NCBI GenBank assembly: GCA_012032345.1
Contig: JAAUQI010000015.1
Location: forward strand, 28,025-92,024
Source of the DNA: Leptolyngbyaceae cyanobacterium RM1_1_2
GTDB taxonomy: Bacteria > Cyanobacteriota > Cyanobacteriia > Phormidesmidales > Phormidesmidaceae
Reading direction: 5' to 3'
Length of the DNA stretch: 64,000 nucleotides
A program made the position numbers and the translations under genes. Positions 35,548 through 43,725 of the stretch are shown here, one piece after another. Positions within the stretch are counted from its first letter, which is position 1. Each line of letters opens with the position of its first letter. The notes beneath the pieces are model-generated. The model saw nothing but the letters and a program-made list of their open reading frames with translations. It was not told the DNA's origin and did no database searches.

Positions 35548-35951
35548 TCCCTGGCAAATCGCGGTTTCCTCAGCAAAGTCCGCCAGCTTGCTTGGTGTGA
35601 CATCACTGTCGGTCAGGCCCCCCTCCTCGCTGCCGCTAGTGGTTCAGATGTGGTTATTTGGCGCAAAAAGAGTAACGTCAGCGACGGCTGGGATGCCCAA
35701 ACGCTGGACTTACATGAACAGCGAGTCAACGCGATCGCCTTTCAGCCCGGCAGTGCCCTCCTTGCCGCCGCCGCCGAAGATGGCAGGGTCTGCCTCTGGC
35801 CCAAAGCTCAACAGGCTACCCAAATTCTAGAAGGATCTCCCCACGGCTTTTCCACCCTCGCCTAGATCCCCAACGGACAACGGCTCGCCGCAGGGGGACA
35901 GCAGGGGGAATGGTTGGTGTGGAAACAGAGTAATCAAGGTAGGGGGGGGTG
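35548..35951 (+). pseudogene. WD40-repeat gene fragment
   Basis: One frame reads SLANRGFLSKVRQLAWCDIT, LLAAASGSDVVIWRKK, HEQRVNAIAFQPGSALLAAA, EDGRVCLWPKAQQATQILEG, then a TAG at 35863..35865, then PNGQRLAAGGQQGEWLVWKQ. That is about three WD blades without a beginning or an end. It is a different family from the 14-blade protein at 957..3965. It starts immediately where the ISL3 fragment ends. Confidence 0.7.
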
Positions 35952-36123
35952 GATGAGAAGGCGGTTTACGGTTTATGAGATGACAAACAATACCCGGCAT
36001 AAGCGCATCCCCATCCCCCGTAAACCTTACACATAACCCTTTGATAACCTTGACATTCCCCCTCCTGCTGGACAGTAGCTCTGTTAGCCCGCTGTTCCTG
36101 TAGCTCTCTCTGCGGCTGTGAGG

Positions 36124-36879
36124 CTACCCGTTAGGCAGCTGATTGGGGTCAATGCCCTGCGATCGCAAGTAATTTTCGAGGCGCTCTTTGGCCTGCTGTT
36201 CCTGATCGGCTCGCTGCTGTTCCTGATCGGCTCGCTGGCGTTCTGCCTCTTCTGGTAAAGGAATCAGATTACCCTCAGCGGTAAACCAGCGCAACTGCCG
36301 TTCATGAATTCCGAGTTCTAGCCCCAACTGCTGGCTGGGTAATCGATCGTGCTCATTTGGGGGAATGGCTTTGTAGTGCCCCTCAACCAGATGAAACCCG
36401 GCAAACTCTAGCGTTTCTGGATGAAACCAGTAGTATTCTGGCAGTCGCCATACGTCTTGATACAAGGTTTTCTTGGTGCCTTTGTCCACACTCGCCTTAG
36501 AACTTGAGAGCAATTCAATCACCACATTGGGATACTTGCCGCCCTCTTCCCAAACCGTCCAGCTGCGGCGATCTTTTTTTTCAGTTTCCAGCACCACAAA
36601 GACATCAGGACCTCTAAAATCCCGTGACTTCAGCTGCTGGGTGTTGTAATAAACGGTTAGGTTGCCAGAAATGTAGAAATCCTGTCGATAGCCCTTCGGG
36701 GCTGGTCTTTGACCATCGCGCCACCAGTGGTTCAGCAACCGAATCAGTAGATCAATCTGACTGCGATGAAAATCGGTTTCCAAGGGCGGTTCATCACTGT
36801 AGAGATCGCAAGGGGGCCATTCAATAATATCGGGGGCGTCTTCACCCACAGCTCGGGGATTTTGATCAAGACGTATCAT
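36124..36879 (-). CDS. Uma2 family (DUF820) protein with C-terminal coil
   Basis: 251 aa from ATG 36879, preceded by GGGGAA; a 29-residue longer form is open. Core: NLTVYYNTQQLKSRDFRGPDVFVV, TVWEEGGKYPNVVIELLSSSKA, TKKTLYQDVWRLPEYYWFHPETLEFAGFHL. C-terminal RADQEQQ tandem heptads (~218-235) and LRSQGIDPNQLPNG. It is the same subtype as 5596..6339 and retains all conserved core residues. Function unproven; predicted nuclease fold. Divergent from the dead Uma2 gene at 37005. Confidence 0.85.
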   Translation of the reverse strand: MIRLDQNPRAVGEDAPDIIEWPPCDLYSDEPPLETDFHRSQIDLLIRLLNHWWRDGQRPAPKGYRQDFYISGNLTVYYNTQQLKSRDFRGPDVFVVLETEKKDRRSWTVWEEGGKYPNVVIELLSSSKASVDKGTKKTLYQDVWRLPEYYWFHPETLEFAGFHLVEGHYKAIPPNEHDRLPSQQLGLELGIHERQLRWFTAEGNLIPLPEEAERQRADQEQQRADQEQQAKERLENYLRSQGIDPNQLPNG

Positions 36880-37004
36880 GGCAAGTTCCCCAGCAAGACT
36901 GGCTTCAGTATAGCCCAGCGGCAGGGTGGAGTAAGTATAAGGAGTAAGCCCAAACCCTCGTTTCAAACCCGGTTTGGAATGGGAGCAAGACTGAGGGAAG
37001 ATTG

Positions 37005-37387
37005 ATGGTTGCCACTCCAGAATCTAGACCTGCCGTGCCGCCTTTAGAAAATGGCGATCGCCTCTGGCAGGCTGAGTTTGAGCGACGCTATATGGCTATG
37101 CCACAGGTAAAGAGCGAGCCTATCGACGCAATCAGGTGCGGGAATATATCGTTTGGCGCACCTTAGAAGGACAGCTGGATTGGTTTGTCTTAAAGACAGA
37201 CGACTATCAATCTCAATCCCCTGACGGGCAAGGCATCGTTCGCAGCGGTATCTTTGCAGGATTATGGCTGGCAGTGTCGGCTTTGCTGACAGGGGATATG
37301 ACAACGGTGCTGGCCGTGTTGCACCAGGGGATAAATTCGCCGGAGCATCAGGCATTTGTGCGATCGCTACACCAGCGATCGCGTTGA
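37005..37387 (+). pseudogene. Uma2 family gene with central deletion and frameshift
   Basis: From ATG 37005: [34 protein letters not shown]; then a frame change and deletion at about 37108, resuming [73 protein letters not shown]. The missing part is the same catalytic centre that is missing from the pseudogene at 6505..6897, though the left breakpoint differs. The intact paralogue for comparison is 52490..53203. Confidence 0.75.
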
Positions 37388-37538
37388 CAGAATGACCGTA
37401 CTCATCGCGGCTTAAATCATACCAGTAAGGTCGAAATACAATAAAGGGCAGCGCCTTTGTCCCTGGATGAAACAAAGCTGCTGCCCACTAATCTTATGGA
37501 TTAGCGTGAGAGCGACTCTCTAAACTTTCAAGGAAAGA

Positions 37539-38468
37539 TTAGAGTGATTGAGAGCGCTGCCGTAGACCGAAGAGTGCCAACAAACCCAGCCCAGCCAGAC
37601 TGCCAACCATACCGGGTTCTGGAACCGACGCTGCCGCCAGTCCAACCAGCGTAGTGTTACCTGCGCCGATAGCGCCTAGAGAAGTTGCTTCTGCCGTTGT
37701 CAGGTTAATAGAATAAAGCGTGGAGCCGGATGCGGCATAGGCCGTATTGTTTCCAGCAGCAGGGGAAAAGATATCAAAGCCACCGAGGGCATCAAAGTCA
37801 AAGCCCAGAGAGCCTATGGTGCTGAGTCCACCCGCGTTGGCAGGATTTTGCAAGCTTAGCGTATCCAGCACGTAGTCAATAGCATAGAGCTGAGTGGCTC
37901 GACCTGCGGGTGCCCCAGGGAAAGAGTTGGTGTAGGCAACTGCTGTGATATTGGGATCAACGCCAAAGTTGGGGTCACCAGCGACATAAGCCAAAGTTCC
38001 GTCTGGCTGTACGCCATCGGCAATGGGATCAAAGTCTGCGATCGCCCCGGTATCTACATTAATGCGGAAATTTTGGTCAGTAACCCCTTCTAGCCGTAAA
38101 CGATCGGCAGCAGGATTGAAGTCAAATCCTGACTGCTGATTGCCGTCATAGGACAAAGGAGAAAGCGTGCTTTGCAGAGTCGCTGCCCCAGTGATGATAT
38201 CGATGGTATAGATTTCATCCGTATCCGTAATGCCATAGAGCAGCCCATTAGCCGGACGGAAGTCAATTCCTAGCAAAGTTCCATTCACTCCGGTCACTTC
38301 GAGGGTCTTGAGGCCGCTGGGCTTATTGACGTCAAAAGAGACTATAGAATTGCTGTCGGTTAGGCCAAACAGTCGAATGCTAGCTGCTTCAGCCGACTGA
38401 TTTCCTAATAGGTTGAGGACTGCCGCCGCCGCCAAACTGGTGATAAGACCAAACTGTCCTAGTTTCAT
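37539..38468 (-). CDS. DUF4394 domain protein with PEP-CTERM sorting signal
   Basis: 309 aa. Sec signal peptide (MKLGQFGLITSLAAAAVLNLLG...AEAA), then a DUF4394 beta-propeller-like domain with repeated LFGLTDSNSIVSFDV, LLGIDFRPANGLLYGITD, FDFNPAADRLRLEG, and YVAGDPNFGVDPNITAVAYT. C-terminal VPEPGMVGSLAGLGLLALFGLRQR is a canonical PEP-CTERM tail (VPEP, hydrophobic helix, Arg-rich end), targeting it to exosortase-dependent surface sorting. No exosortase gene is in the window. Confidence 0.88.
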   Translation of the reverse strand: MKLGQFGLITSLAAAAVLNLLGNQSAEAASIRLFGLTDSNSIVSFDVNKPSGLKTLEVTGVNGTLLGIDFRPANGLLYGITDTDEIYTIDIITGAATLQSTLSPLSYDGNQQSGFDFNPAADRLRLEGVTDQNFRINVDTGAIADFDPIADGVQPDGTLAYVAGDPNFGVDPNITAVAYTNSFPGAPAGRATQLYAIDYVLDTLSLQNPANAGGLSTIGSLGFDFDALGGFDIFSPAAGNNTAYAASGSTLYSINLTTAEATSLGAIGAGNTTLVGLAAASVPEPGMVGSLAGLGLLALFGLRQRSQSL

Positions 38469-38784
38469 AAGACCTCACAAGAGAGTAGCAATATTTACAA
38501 GCAGACAAAAAGCAAAAGACACAGAGCAGCCATCGCTCTATGCAGCAATGTTCAAACGGGTCTGAACTGTCTCCGTGCTTTCGCGGTCGTCTACTCTAAA
38601 TACGAGCAGCGTAGAAACCTGGATACTCTCTGAGATTTAGTTCATCGCAGCTTCACACATCGGCAAAAAATTAGCAAAAATATCAAGTTCTAATGAAGCG
38701 ATCGCATTTTTGCCCAATGACAGCCTCACCAGGCCGAATGCAGCTAACCTAGAAATGACGAATTCACTCCAAACTGCCCAACGG
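38469..38784. other. Intergenic region
   Basis: 316 bp between the DUF4394 gene start and the trpS stop. It should contain the DUF4394 promoter. No repeat, RNA gene or clear terminator was noticed. Confidence 0.4.
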
Positions 38785-39794
38785 CTACAGCGCTCTAGAA
38801 TAGCCTAGAGAGTCTTTGACTCTCATCAGCGTGTTTTGGGCGATCGCCTCGGCTTTTTCTCGCCCCTGCCGCAGCGTGGTCTCTAAGTAGCCGCGATCGC
38901 TCATCAGCGCCTGATACCTTTCCTGAATTGGCTTCAGCGCCTCAACCGCAGTTTCTGCCAGCAGCGGCTTAAACTGGCCCCAGCCCATCTCTGCACATTC
39001 AGAGGCAACAGCAGCCTTGGCCTGATTAGACAGCAGCGTATAAAGCCCCAGCAGGTTGTGGCATTCCGGGCGCTCTGGATTGTCAAACTCTAAGCCTCGC
39101 ATTGGGTCAGTTTTAGCCCGCTTAAATTTTTTGACGATCAGCTCCGGCGGATCTAGCAGATCGATGCGGCTCATGTCAGACGGGTCAGACTTTGACATTT
39201 TTTTAGTGCCGTCTGTCAAACTCATTACCCGTGCTCCCTCCGCTCGGATCAGGGGTTCTGGAACCTTTAAAATCGGGGCGTCTTCGCTGCCAAACTGATA
39301 GTTGAGCCGCGCCGCAATATCGCGGGTTAGTTCTAAGTGCTGCTTTTGATCTTCGCCCACAGGCACCAAATCTGGCTCATAGAGCAAGATATCAGCTGCC
39401 TGCAGCACCGGGTAATCTAGCAGACCGATGCTGACGTTTTCTCCCTGCTTCAGCGCCTTCTCCTTAAACTGAATCATTCGCTCTAGCCAGTTGAGCGGCG
39501 TAATACAGTTAAACAGCCAGGCCAGTTCGCTGTGGGCCGGAATGTGAGACTGCACAAAATGGTAGAGCGCTGCGGGTCGATGCCACAGGCGATGTAGGTT
39601 GCCGCCACCTGATAGGTGTTCTCGGCTAGCTGCAGCGGGTCATGGGGCACGGTAATAGCGTGGAGATCGGCCATAAACAAGAAGCTGTCGTAGCTCTGCT
39701 GCAGCTCTACCCAGTTACGAATAGCGCCGAGATAGTTGCCGAGGTGAAGCTGCCCTGTCGGTTGAATGCCGGAAAGAATACGCTGTTTTTCCAT
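38785..39794 (-). pseudogene. trpS: Tryptophanyl-tRNA synthetase with a one-base frameshift
   Basis: Class I aaRS. Frame 1 from ATG 39794: MEKQRILSGIQPTGQLHLGN (HIGH-like) to CGIDPQRSTIL. Frame 2: VQSHIPAHSELAWLFNCITP through GTKKMSKSDPSDMSRIDL (KMSKS) to a normal C-terminus DSLGYSRAL. Adding one base within the A-run at 39556..39559 (T-run on the coding strand) restores a single 336-aa enzyme of normal length with the family sequence STIFVQSHIP. Everything else is intact. trpS is essential, so this is a sequencing/assembly error in a homopolymer, a very recent lesion covered by another copy, or ribosomal slippage. Confidence 0.9.
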
Positions 39795-40101
39795 AATGGT
39801 CTAGTCTAGTACCCCTGTCTTCTATACTCGTATTTAGAGTTTTGTAAACTTACTATCTTAATCAAGCTGACAAAACTCTCGCCATGACTCGTCACGTTAG
39901 CAAAAATGGGTAAATCACCGCATTTTGAAAGCCTGATCAGGCCAGCCTTACAAGCGTTAAATGGGTAGTATAACCACTCATCTTGTGCAAATATGACCTA
40001 GCGCGATCGCTAAGATCACCCTACAAACTCTGTGAAGAGTCTATAAGACTTTACCGCCGCTTAAAATCTCTTCTTTGTTGTCACGCCTTTAGGATACGAC
40101 T
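39795..40101. other. Intergenic region between divergent trpS and a small hypothetical gene
   Basis: 307 bp with no gene or RNA recognised. It presumably holds both promoters. Confidence 0.4.
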
Positions 40102-40404
40102 ATGAGTAAATCTACCGTTCAAGCTGCTACGGCTGCCCTTCAAGCCGCGATCGCTTCTGCTAAAGATCCCGCCAACAGCCAGCAGACCCAGGCCCAGTTT
40201 CAGGGTTTATACGATCAGCTAGCCGCTAGCCAGCCTGAAGCTGCCGACTTACTGCAGCTATTGTGGAAAGAGTATGTCGCCAGCCAGCGCTCAGCCGTCT
40301 TCTGGCAAGAGATGTGCCAGGTTGAAAAGCATCTGTCAGAGCGCATCAGCGAAAATCACATTCAGCTCAAACAAAACTACCTGCGTCTGATTCGAGAACA
40401 ATAA
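40102..40404 (+). CDS. Hypothetical protein, 100 aa
   Basis: Helical, Gln/Ala-rich: SKSTVQAATAALQAAIASAK, LYDQLAASQPEAADLLQLLWKEYVASQRS, then FWQEMCQVEKHLSERI. No membrane segment or known motif. ATG after TTTAGGATACGACT (AGGA). The composition and clean start suggest a real cytosolic protein. Followed by a MITE-like element 77 bp downstream. Confidence 0.65.
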   Translation: MSKSTVQAATAALQAAIASAKDPANSQQTQAQFQGLYDQLAASQPEAADLLQLLWKEYVASQRSAVFWQEMCQVEKHLSERISENHIQLKQNYLRLIREQ

Positions 40405-40480
40405 ATTTCACTGTCAGCTTGCTTTTCCGACTCTGATCAGGTCAGATATCTGAATCAAAAATTTAGTATACGATTACCCG

Positions 40481-40591
40481 CTAGTGCAGCGTCAACACTT
40501 AATTTTAGGGTGATGCATAGTTCGTAGTTAGCGCTTTAGCGCTAAAGCACTGACTAACCCACCCTAATTTCTAGCTGTGGCAACGCACTAG
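40481..40591. mobile_element. MITE-like element, copy B
   Basis: 111 bp from CTAGTGCAGCGTCAACAC to GTGGCAACGCACTAG. Terminal CTAGTGC/GCACTAG inverted repeats; subterminal AATTTTAGGGTG and CACCCTAATTT are also inverted; a central hairpin lies at 40524..40558. Highly similar to copy A at 22659..22768. Confidence 0.75.
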
Positions 40592-40642
40592 CGTCCGCTA
40601 GCAGTGCTGTCTGATCAAAAGTGCAGTAGAGTCTTAACAGAG

Positions 40643-41263
40643 ATGGCTATAGAGTCTACTGCACTGATGAAATTTTTCACTAAACCTAGCCCTGACCTTG
40701 CCGATCGCGTTCCACCAGGACAGCACCTCACCAACGGTTTTCCAGTTTTAACCTACGGTGATATCCCTAAAATTGATATTCAAAACTGGTCATTCCAGGT
40801 GAGCGGGTTAGCCCAGCCCCAGACATTCACCTGGGATGACTTTATGGCTATGCCCCAGAGTGAATTTACGGCTGACTTTCACTGCGTCACCACCTGGTCA
40901 AAATTAGATGTCAAGTGGCGCGGTGTCAAAGTGACTGATTTCATGCAGCATATTGAGGTTGACCCTAAATCTGCGTACATTTTGGAACACTGCTACGGCG
41001 GCTACACTACTAACCTGCCGCTAAAAGATTTTGTGCGAGCAGAAAACTTCTTTGCCCATACACTTTTTGATCAGCTGCTCCCAGCAGAACACGGTGGCCC
41101 CATGCGCGTGGTGGTTCCCCACCTCTACGCCTGGAAAAGCGCTAAATGGATCAACAAGCTTGAATTTCTAGATCATCAGGCGCTTGGTTTCTGGGAACGC
41201 AATGGCTATCACCACCGAGGAGAACCTTGGGCACAGGAGCGCTACAGCGATCGCTTTAGCTAG
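40643..41263 (+). CDS. Molybdopterin-dependent oxidoreductase (sulfite-oxidase-like/MsrP-like domain)
   Basis: 206 aa from ATG 40643; alternatives are GTG 40604 and ATG 40667. Moco-binding sulfite oxidase fold: WSFQVSGLAQPQTFTWDDFM, MPQSEFTADFHCVTTWSKLD with the Cys that ligates Mo (HCVTTW), VKWRGVKVTDFM, EHCYGGYTTNLPLKDF, EHGGPMRVVVPHLYAWKSAKWI. It is a short single-domain form without signal peptide, haem or dimerisation domain, so probably cytosolic. Natural substrate unknown. Confidence 0.88.
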   Translation: MAIESTALMKFFTKPSPDLADRVPPGQHLTNGFPVLTYGDIPKIDIQNWSFQVSGLAQPQTFTWDDFMAMPQSEFTADFHCVTTWSKLDVKWRGVKVTDFMQHIEVDPKSAYILEHCYGGYTTNLPLKDFVRAENFFAHTLFDQLLPAEHGGPMRVVVPHLYAWKSAKWINKLEFLDHQALGFWERNGYHHRGEPWAQERYSDRFS

Positions 41264-41484
41264 TTCACCTACCATCATCAAGCATCCATAAACTGGCAGA
41301 GGTCAGTTTACAAAGCCTTTTCGTAAACTTTGTTTTGGCTTTGCCAACGACTAGCGATTGGGAACCTTTAATAGAAGAATTCTGGCTGAATTATGCTCAG
41401 CTGCCAGCACTGAACTGGGGAACCTAAGTCACAAACAGTTCAGATGTCTATTATCGTCCTGCCTGTTAGTTTTGGATTCAAGCA

Positions 41485-42267
41485 ATGTTTACCCAAAACC
41501 CGCTATCTCTCAAAAAAGAGACAGACACCGTTTTAGGCACCTTGCCGATAAAGGCTAAAGAATGGATTGAAAGCCTGCCTTGGGAAAAGCGACGCTATGT
41601 GCTGTCGCTGTGTCACTTGATGTGTGCCACTCCGCCGGAAATGCAGGCTGAATTTTTGGATGAATACACTGCCGATGGTCTGATTTCGCGCATTATTCAA
41701 GACCGAGACACTCAGCAGCGAGTCAACAGCCATCTGCAGCAGCTGCACATTAAGACCGAGCTGAGCGAACCTGTGATTAGGCGTTACATCCGTCAGTTTT
41801 ATATTCACTCTGCCCAAGATATGCGCCAGCAGCCGGGGCTTTATCTGGAATCTGCCCTGAAACTTGTTGCTAGTACTGAAGAGCGCAATAGCGTTTTTTG
41901 CTACATATTGGGCTTCGAGTTGATTAAACTGATGTTTCGTATGAGCTGGTCGCAGCAGGAGCGGCTCTATCGACTACAGGTTAGTCAGGAAGACTTCATC
42001 CGCCAGTATATTCGTCCCATTCAATATGCTCACCGAATTAACGGACTGATTGTGCCAAAAGATGAGGAGTTCTTTTTCGCTCGTCGAGCTTATTTCGTAC
42101 AAATTCCTAAGATTTCAGGCAAGCGCTTAATTGAGCTGGGTATGGCTACATTCTCAACAGATGTAGTGACTGGTTTTGGATTTTCCATTATTCGTCATGC
42201 CAACTCTTTTCAGTTTGACTATGCCTATATCTACGAATCAGAACCCACGGAAGCTATTTTAGAGTAG
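41485..42267 (+). CDS. Conserved cyanobacterial protein of unknown function
   Basis: 260 aa, helix-rich. Distinctive stretches: LPIKAKEWIESLPWEKRRYVLS, EFLDEYTADGLISRI, YIRQFYIHSAQDMRQQPGLYLESALKLVAS, and QYIRPIQYAHRINGLIVPKDEEFFFARRAYFVQ. I recall this family in many cyanobacteria, sometimes mislabelled cobyrinic acid a,c-diamide synthase; nothing here supports a cobalamin role (no P-loop, no amidotransferase residues). Convergent with the S41 homologue. Confidence 0.75.
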   Translation: MFTQNPLSLKKETDTVLGTLPIKAKEWIESLPWEKRRYVLSLCHLMCATPPEMQAEFLDEYTADGLISRIIQDRDTQQRVNSHLQQLHIKTELSEPVIRRYIRQFYIHSAQDMRQQPGLYLESALKLVASTEERNSVFCYILGFELIKLMFRMSWSQQERLYRLQVSQEDFIRQYIRPIQYAHRINGLIVPKDEEFFFARRAYFVQIPKISGKRLIELGMATFSTDVVTGFGFSIIRHANSFQFDYAYIYESEPTEAILE

Positions 42268-42302
42268 GCACTTTTGACATCTTTTGGGTTGTCTCTTTTA
42301 AG

Positions 42303-43541
42303 CTACGGCAACAAGGCTGCAACCGCAGCCACGAACTGCGGGTCAGAGAGCGTACCAATGTTTTTCTCTCTCACTAGCGTCTGCCACTGTGCTGCGGTCA
42401 GCTCTACTCTAATATCGGGTTGCAGCCCGGTATCGCTGACGTCTTGACCGTTGGGTAGATACCACTTTGCCACTGTAACTGCCAGCCCTGAGCCGTCAGA
42501 TAGTCCCCGCACAGACTGAATCAAATTGTTGCCATAGGTAGGAGCGCCGACCAAAATTGCTCGCTGCTGCCCTTGCAGCGCCCCGGCTAAAATCTCACTG
42601 GCATTTGCTGAACCTGCGTCTACCAAAACCACCAGCGGTTTATCCGTGAGCGCCCGTCCGTTCGCTTCAATTTCATCTGTAACCCCTTCCCGGTGAATGA
42701 CCGAGAGAATTAAGCCTGATTGAATCCACAGTTGCGCAATATCGACAGCAGCGTACAAGAGTCCTCCTGGGTTAGAGCGTAAATCCAGGATGTAGCCGTC
42801 TACGCCTGCTGCGGCTGTGTCAGTCATAGCAGTCCTCATATTGCTAGAAGCACTGGCGCTGAACTGAGTCAGCCGAATATAGCCGATATTACCGGCGTCA
42901 GTTTCTTGAATTCGGGACTGCACCGGACGTACTTCAAAAGGAACACGTCTGATTTGAAAAGTCTGCTGCACCTGCTCTCGCTGAATGCTCACTTCAACTT
43001 CGCTACCGATGGCCCCTTGGAGCCGTGCAACCGCATCGTCAAGGCTCATATCGGCTGTAGAGATGCTGTCAATACTGAGCAGAATATCTCCCGGAAAAAT
43101 TCCGGCCTCAAAGGCTGCTGAACCATCTATAGGGCTAACCACCACAATTTCTTGAGTATCCTGCTCCTGTGACAGTTGCAGACCGATGCCAGTTCGCTCC
43201 CCGCTACTGTCAACCTGCAGGTTACGAAACTCAGTTGGGTTCATAAAGCGAGAGAAGGGGTCACCTAAAAGCCCCATCATCTCCTTTAAAGCTTCGTACA
43301 CCGCTTGGTCAGAAGGATAAGAACGGCTGAGAAAGTCCTGACGTACCGCCTGCCAATCCTGATTGTTAAAGGTGGGATCAACGTAGCTCTTATCAACAAT
43401 TTGCCAAACTTCATCAACGAGTTCTTGAGGACTCTCGATTTGGGTGAAGGTCTGTGCCTTTGCCTGCGGGTAAGAATGCACCGCACTTAAACCCAAAACC
43501 ATACCCGTTAAAGCAATAGGAATACGCTTTGCGATCTTCAT
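42303..43541 (-). CDS. S41 (C-terminal processing) protease homologue, catalytic dyad replaced
   Basis: 412 aa with signal peptide (MKIAKRIPIALTGMVLGLSA...AKA). N-terminal helical domain with YVDPTFNNQDWQAVRQDFL, PDZ domain (~110-190, ERTGIGLQL, SPIDGSAAFEAGIFPGDILLSI), then the S41 core with YILDLRSNPGGLL. The catalytic Ser should be the S of (T/S)ASASE and the Lys 25 residues later in TFGKG. Here these are SANASE (Asn313) and TYGNN (Asn338). Both residues of the Ser/Lys dyad are Asn, so proteolysis by the known mechanism is not expected although the fold and PDZ look intact. Perhaps a peptide-binding scaffold or a regulator of an active Ctp. Confidence 0.88.
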   Translation of the reverse strand: MKIAKRIPIALTGMVLGLSAVHSYPQAKAQTFTQIESPQELVDEVWQIVDKSYVDPTFNNQDWQAVRQDFLSRSYPSDQAVYEALKEMMGLLGDPFSRFMNPTEFRNLQVDSSGERTGIGLQLSQEQDTQEIVVVSPIDGSAAFEAGIFPGDILLSIDSISTADMSLDDAVARLQGAIGSEVEVSIQREQVQQTFQIRRVPFEVRPVQSRIQETDAGNIGYIRLTQFSASASSNMRTAMTDTAAAGVDGYILDLRSNPGGLLYAAVDIAQLWIQSGLILSVIHREGVTDEIEANGRALTDKPLVVLVDAGSANASEILAGALQGQQRAILVGAPTYGNNLIQSVRGLSDGSGLAVTVAKWYLPNGQDVSDTGLQPDIRVELTAAQWQTLVREKNIGTLSDPQFVAAVAALLP

Positions 43542-43725
43542 CGTGTTTAATCCGGAAAGCTTTGGTTGGCAATCTATGAAATGAATTGGGAATCCCGTTC
43601 ACACGAGATGTCAGAACAACTCCCCCACTATCTTAAGCACGATTTCTAGTGAAGATCTTTCAAAGTCTGTCAGTTTTAAATTGCTGTAGCAAGATAGAAG
43701 AAGATCAGACTTATAGCGATTGGGC

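Noticed and set aside
37044..37475. 143-codon minus-strand frame
   Set aside because: It is antisense to the Uma2 pseudogene at 37005..37387, whose translation matches the family.
39550..39565. Programmed ribosomal frameshifting in trpS
   Set aside because: No typical slippery heptamer with downstream structure; a simple one-base loss in a T-run explains it better, though it is not excluded.
41358..41558. 66-codon frame overlapping the start of the 260-aa gene
   Set aside because: It overlaps the well-supported gene at 41485 in another frame and lacks an RBS and motifs.
41485..42267. Cobyrinic acid a,c-diamide synthase label sometimes attached to this family
   Set aside because: No ATP-binding P-loop or glutamine amidotransferase residues are present; kept as unknown function.
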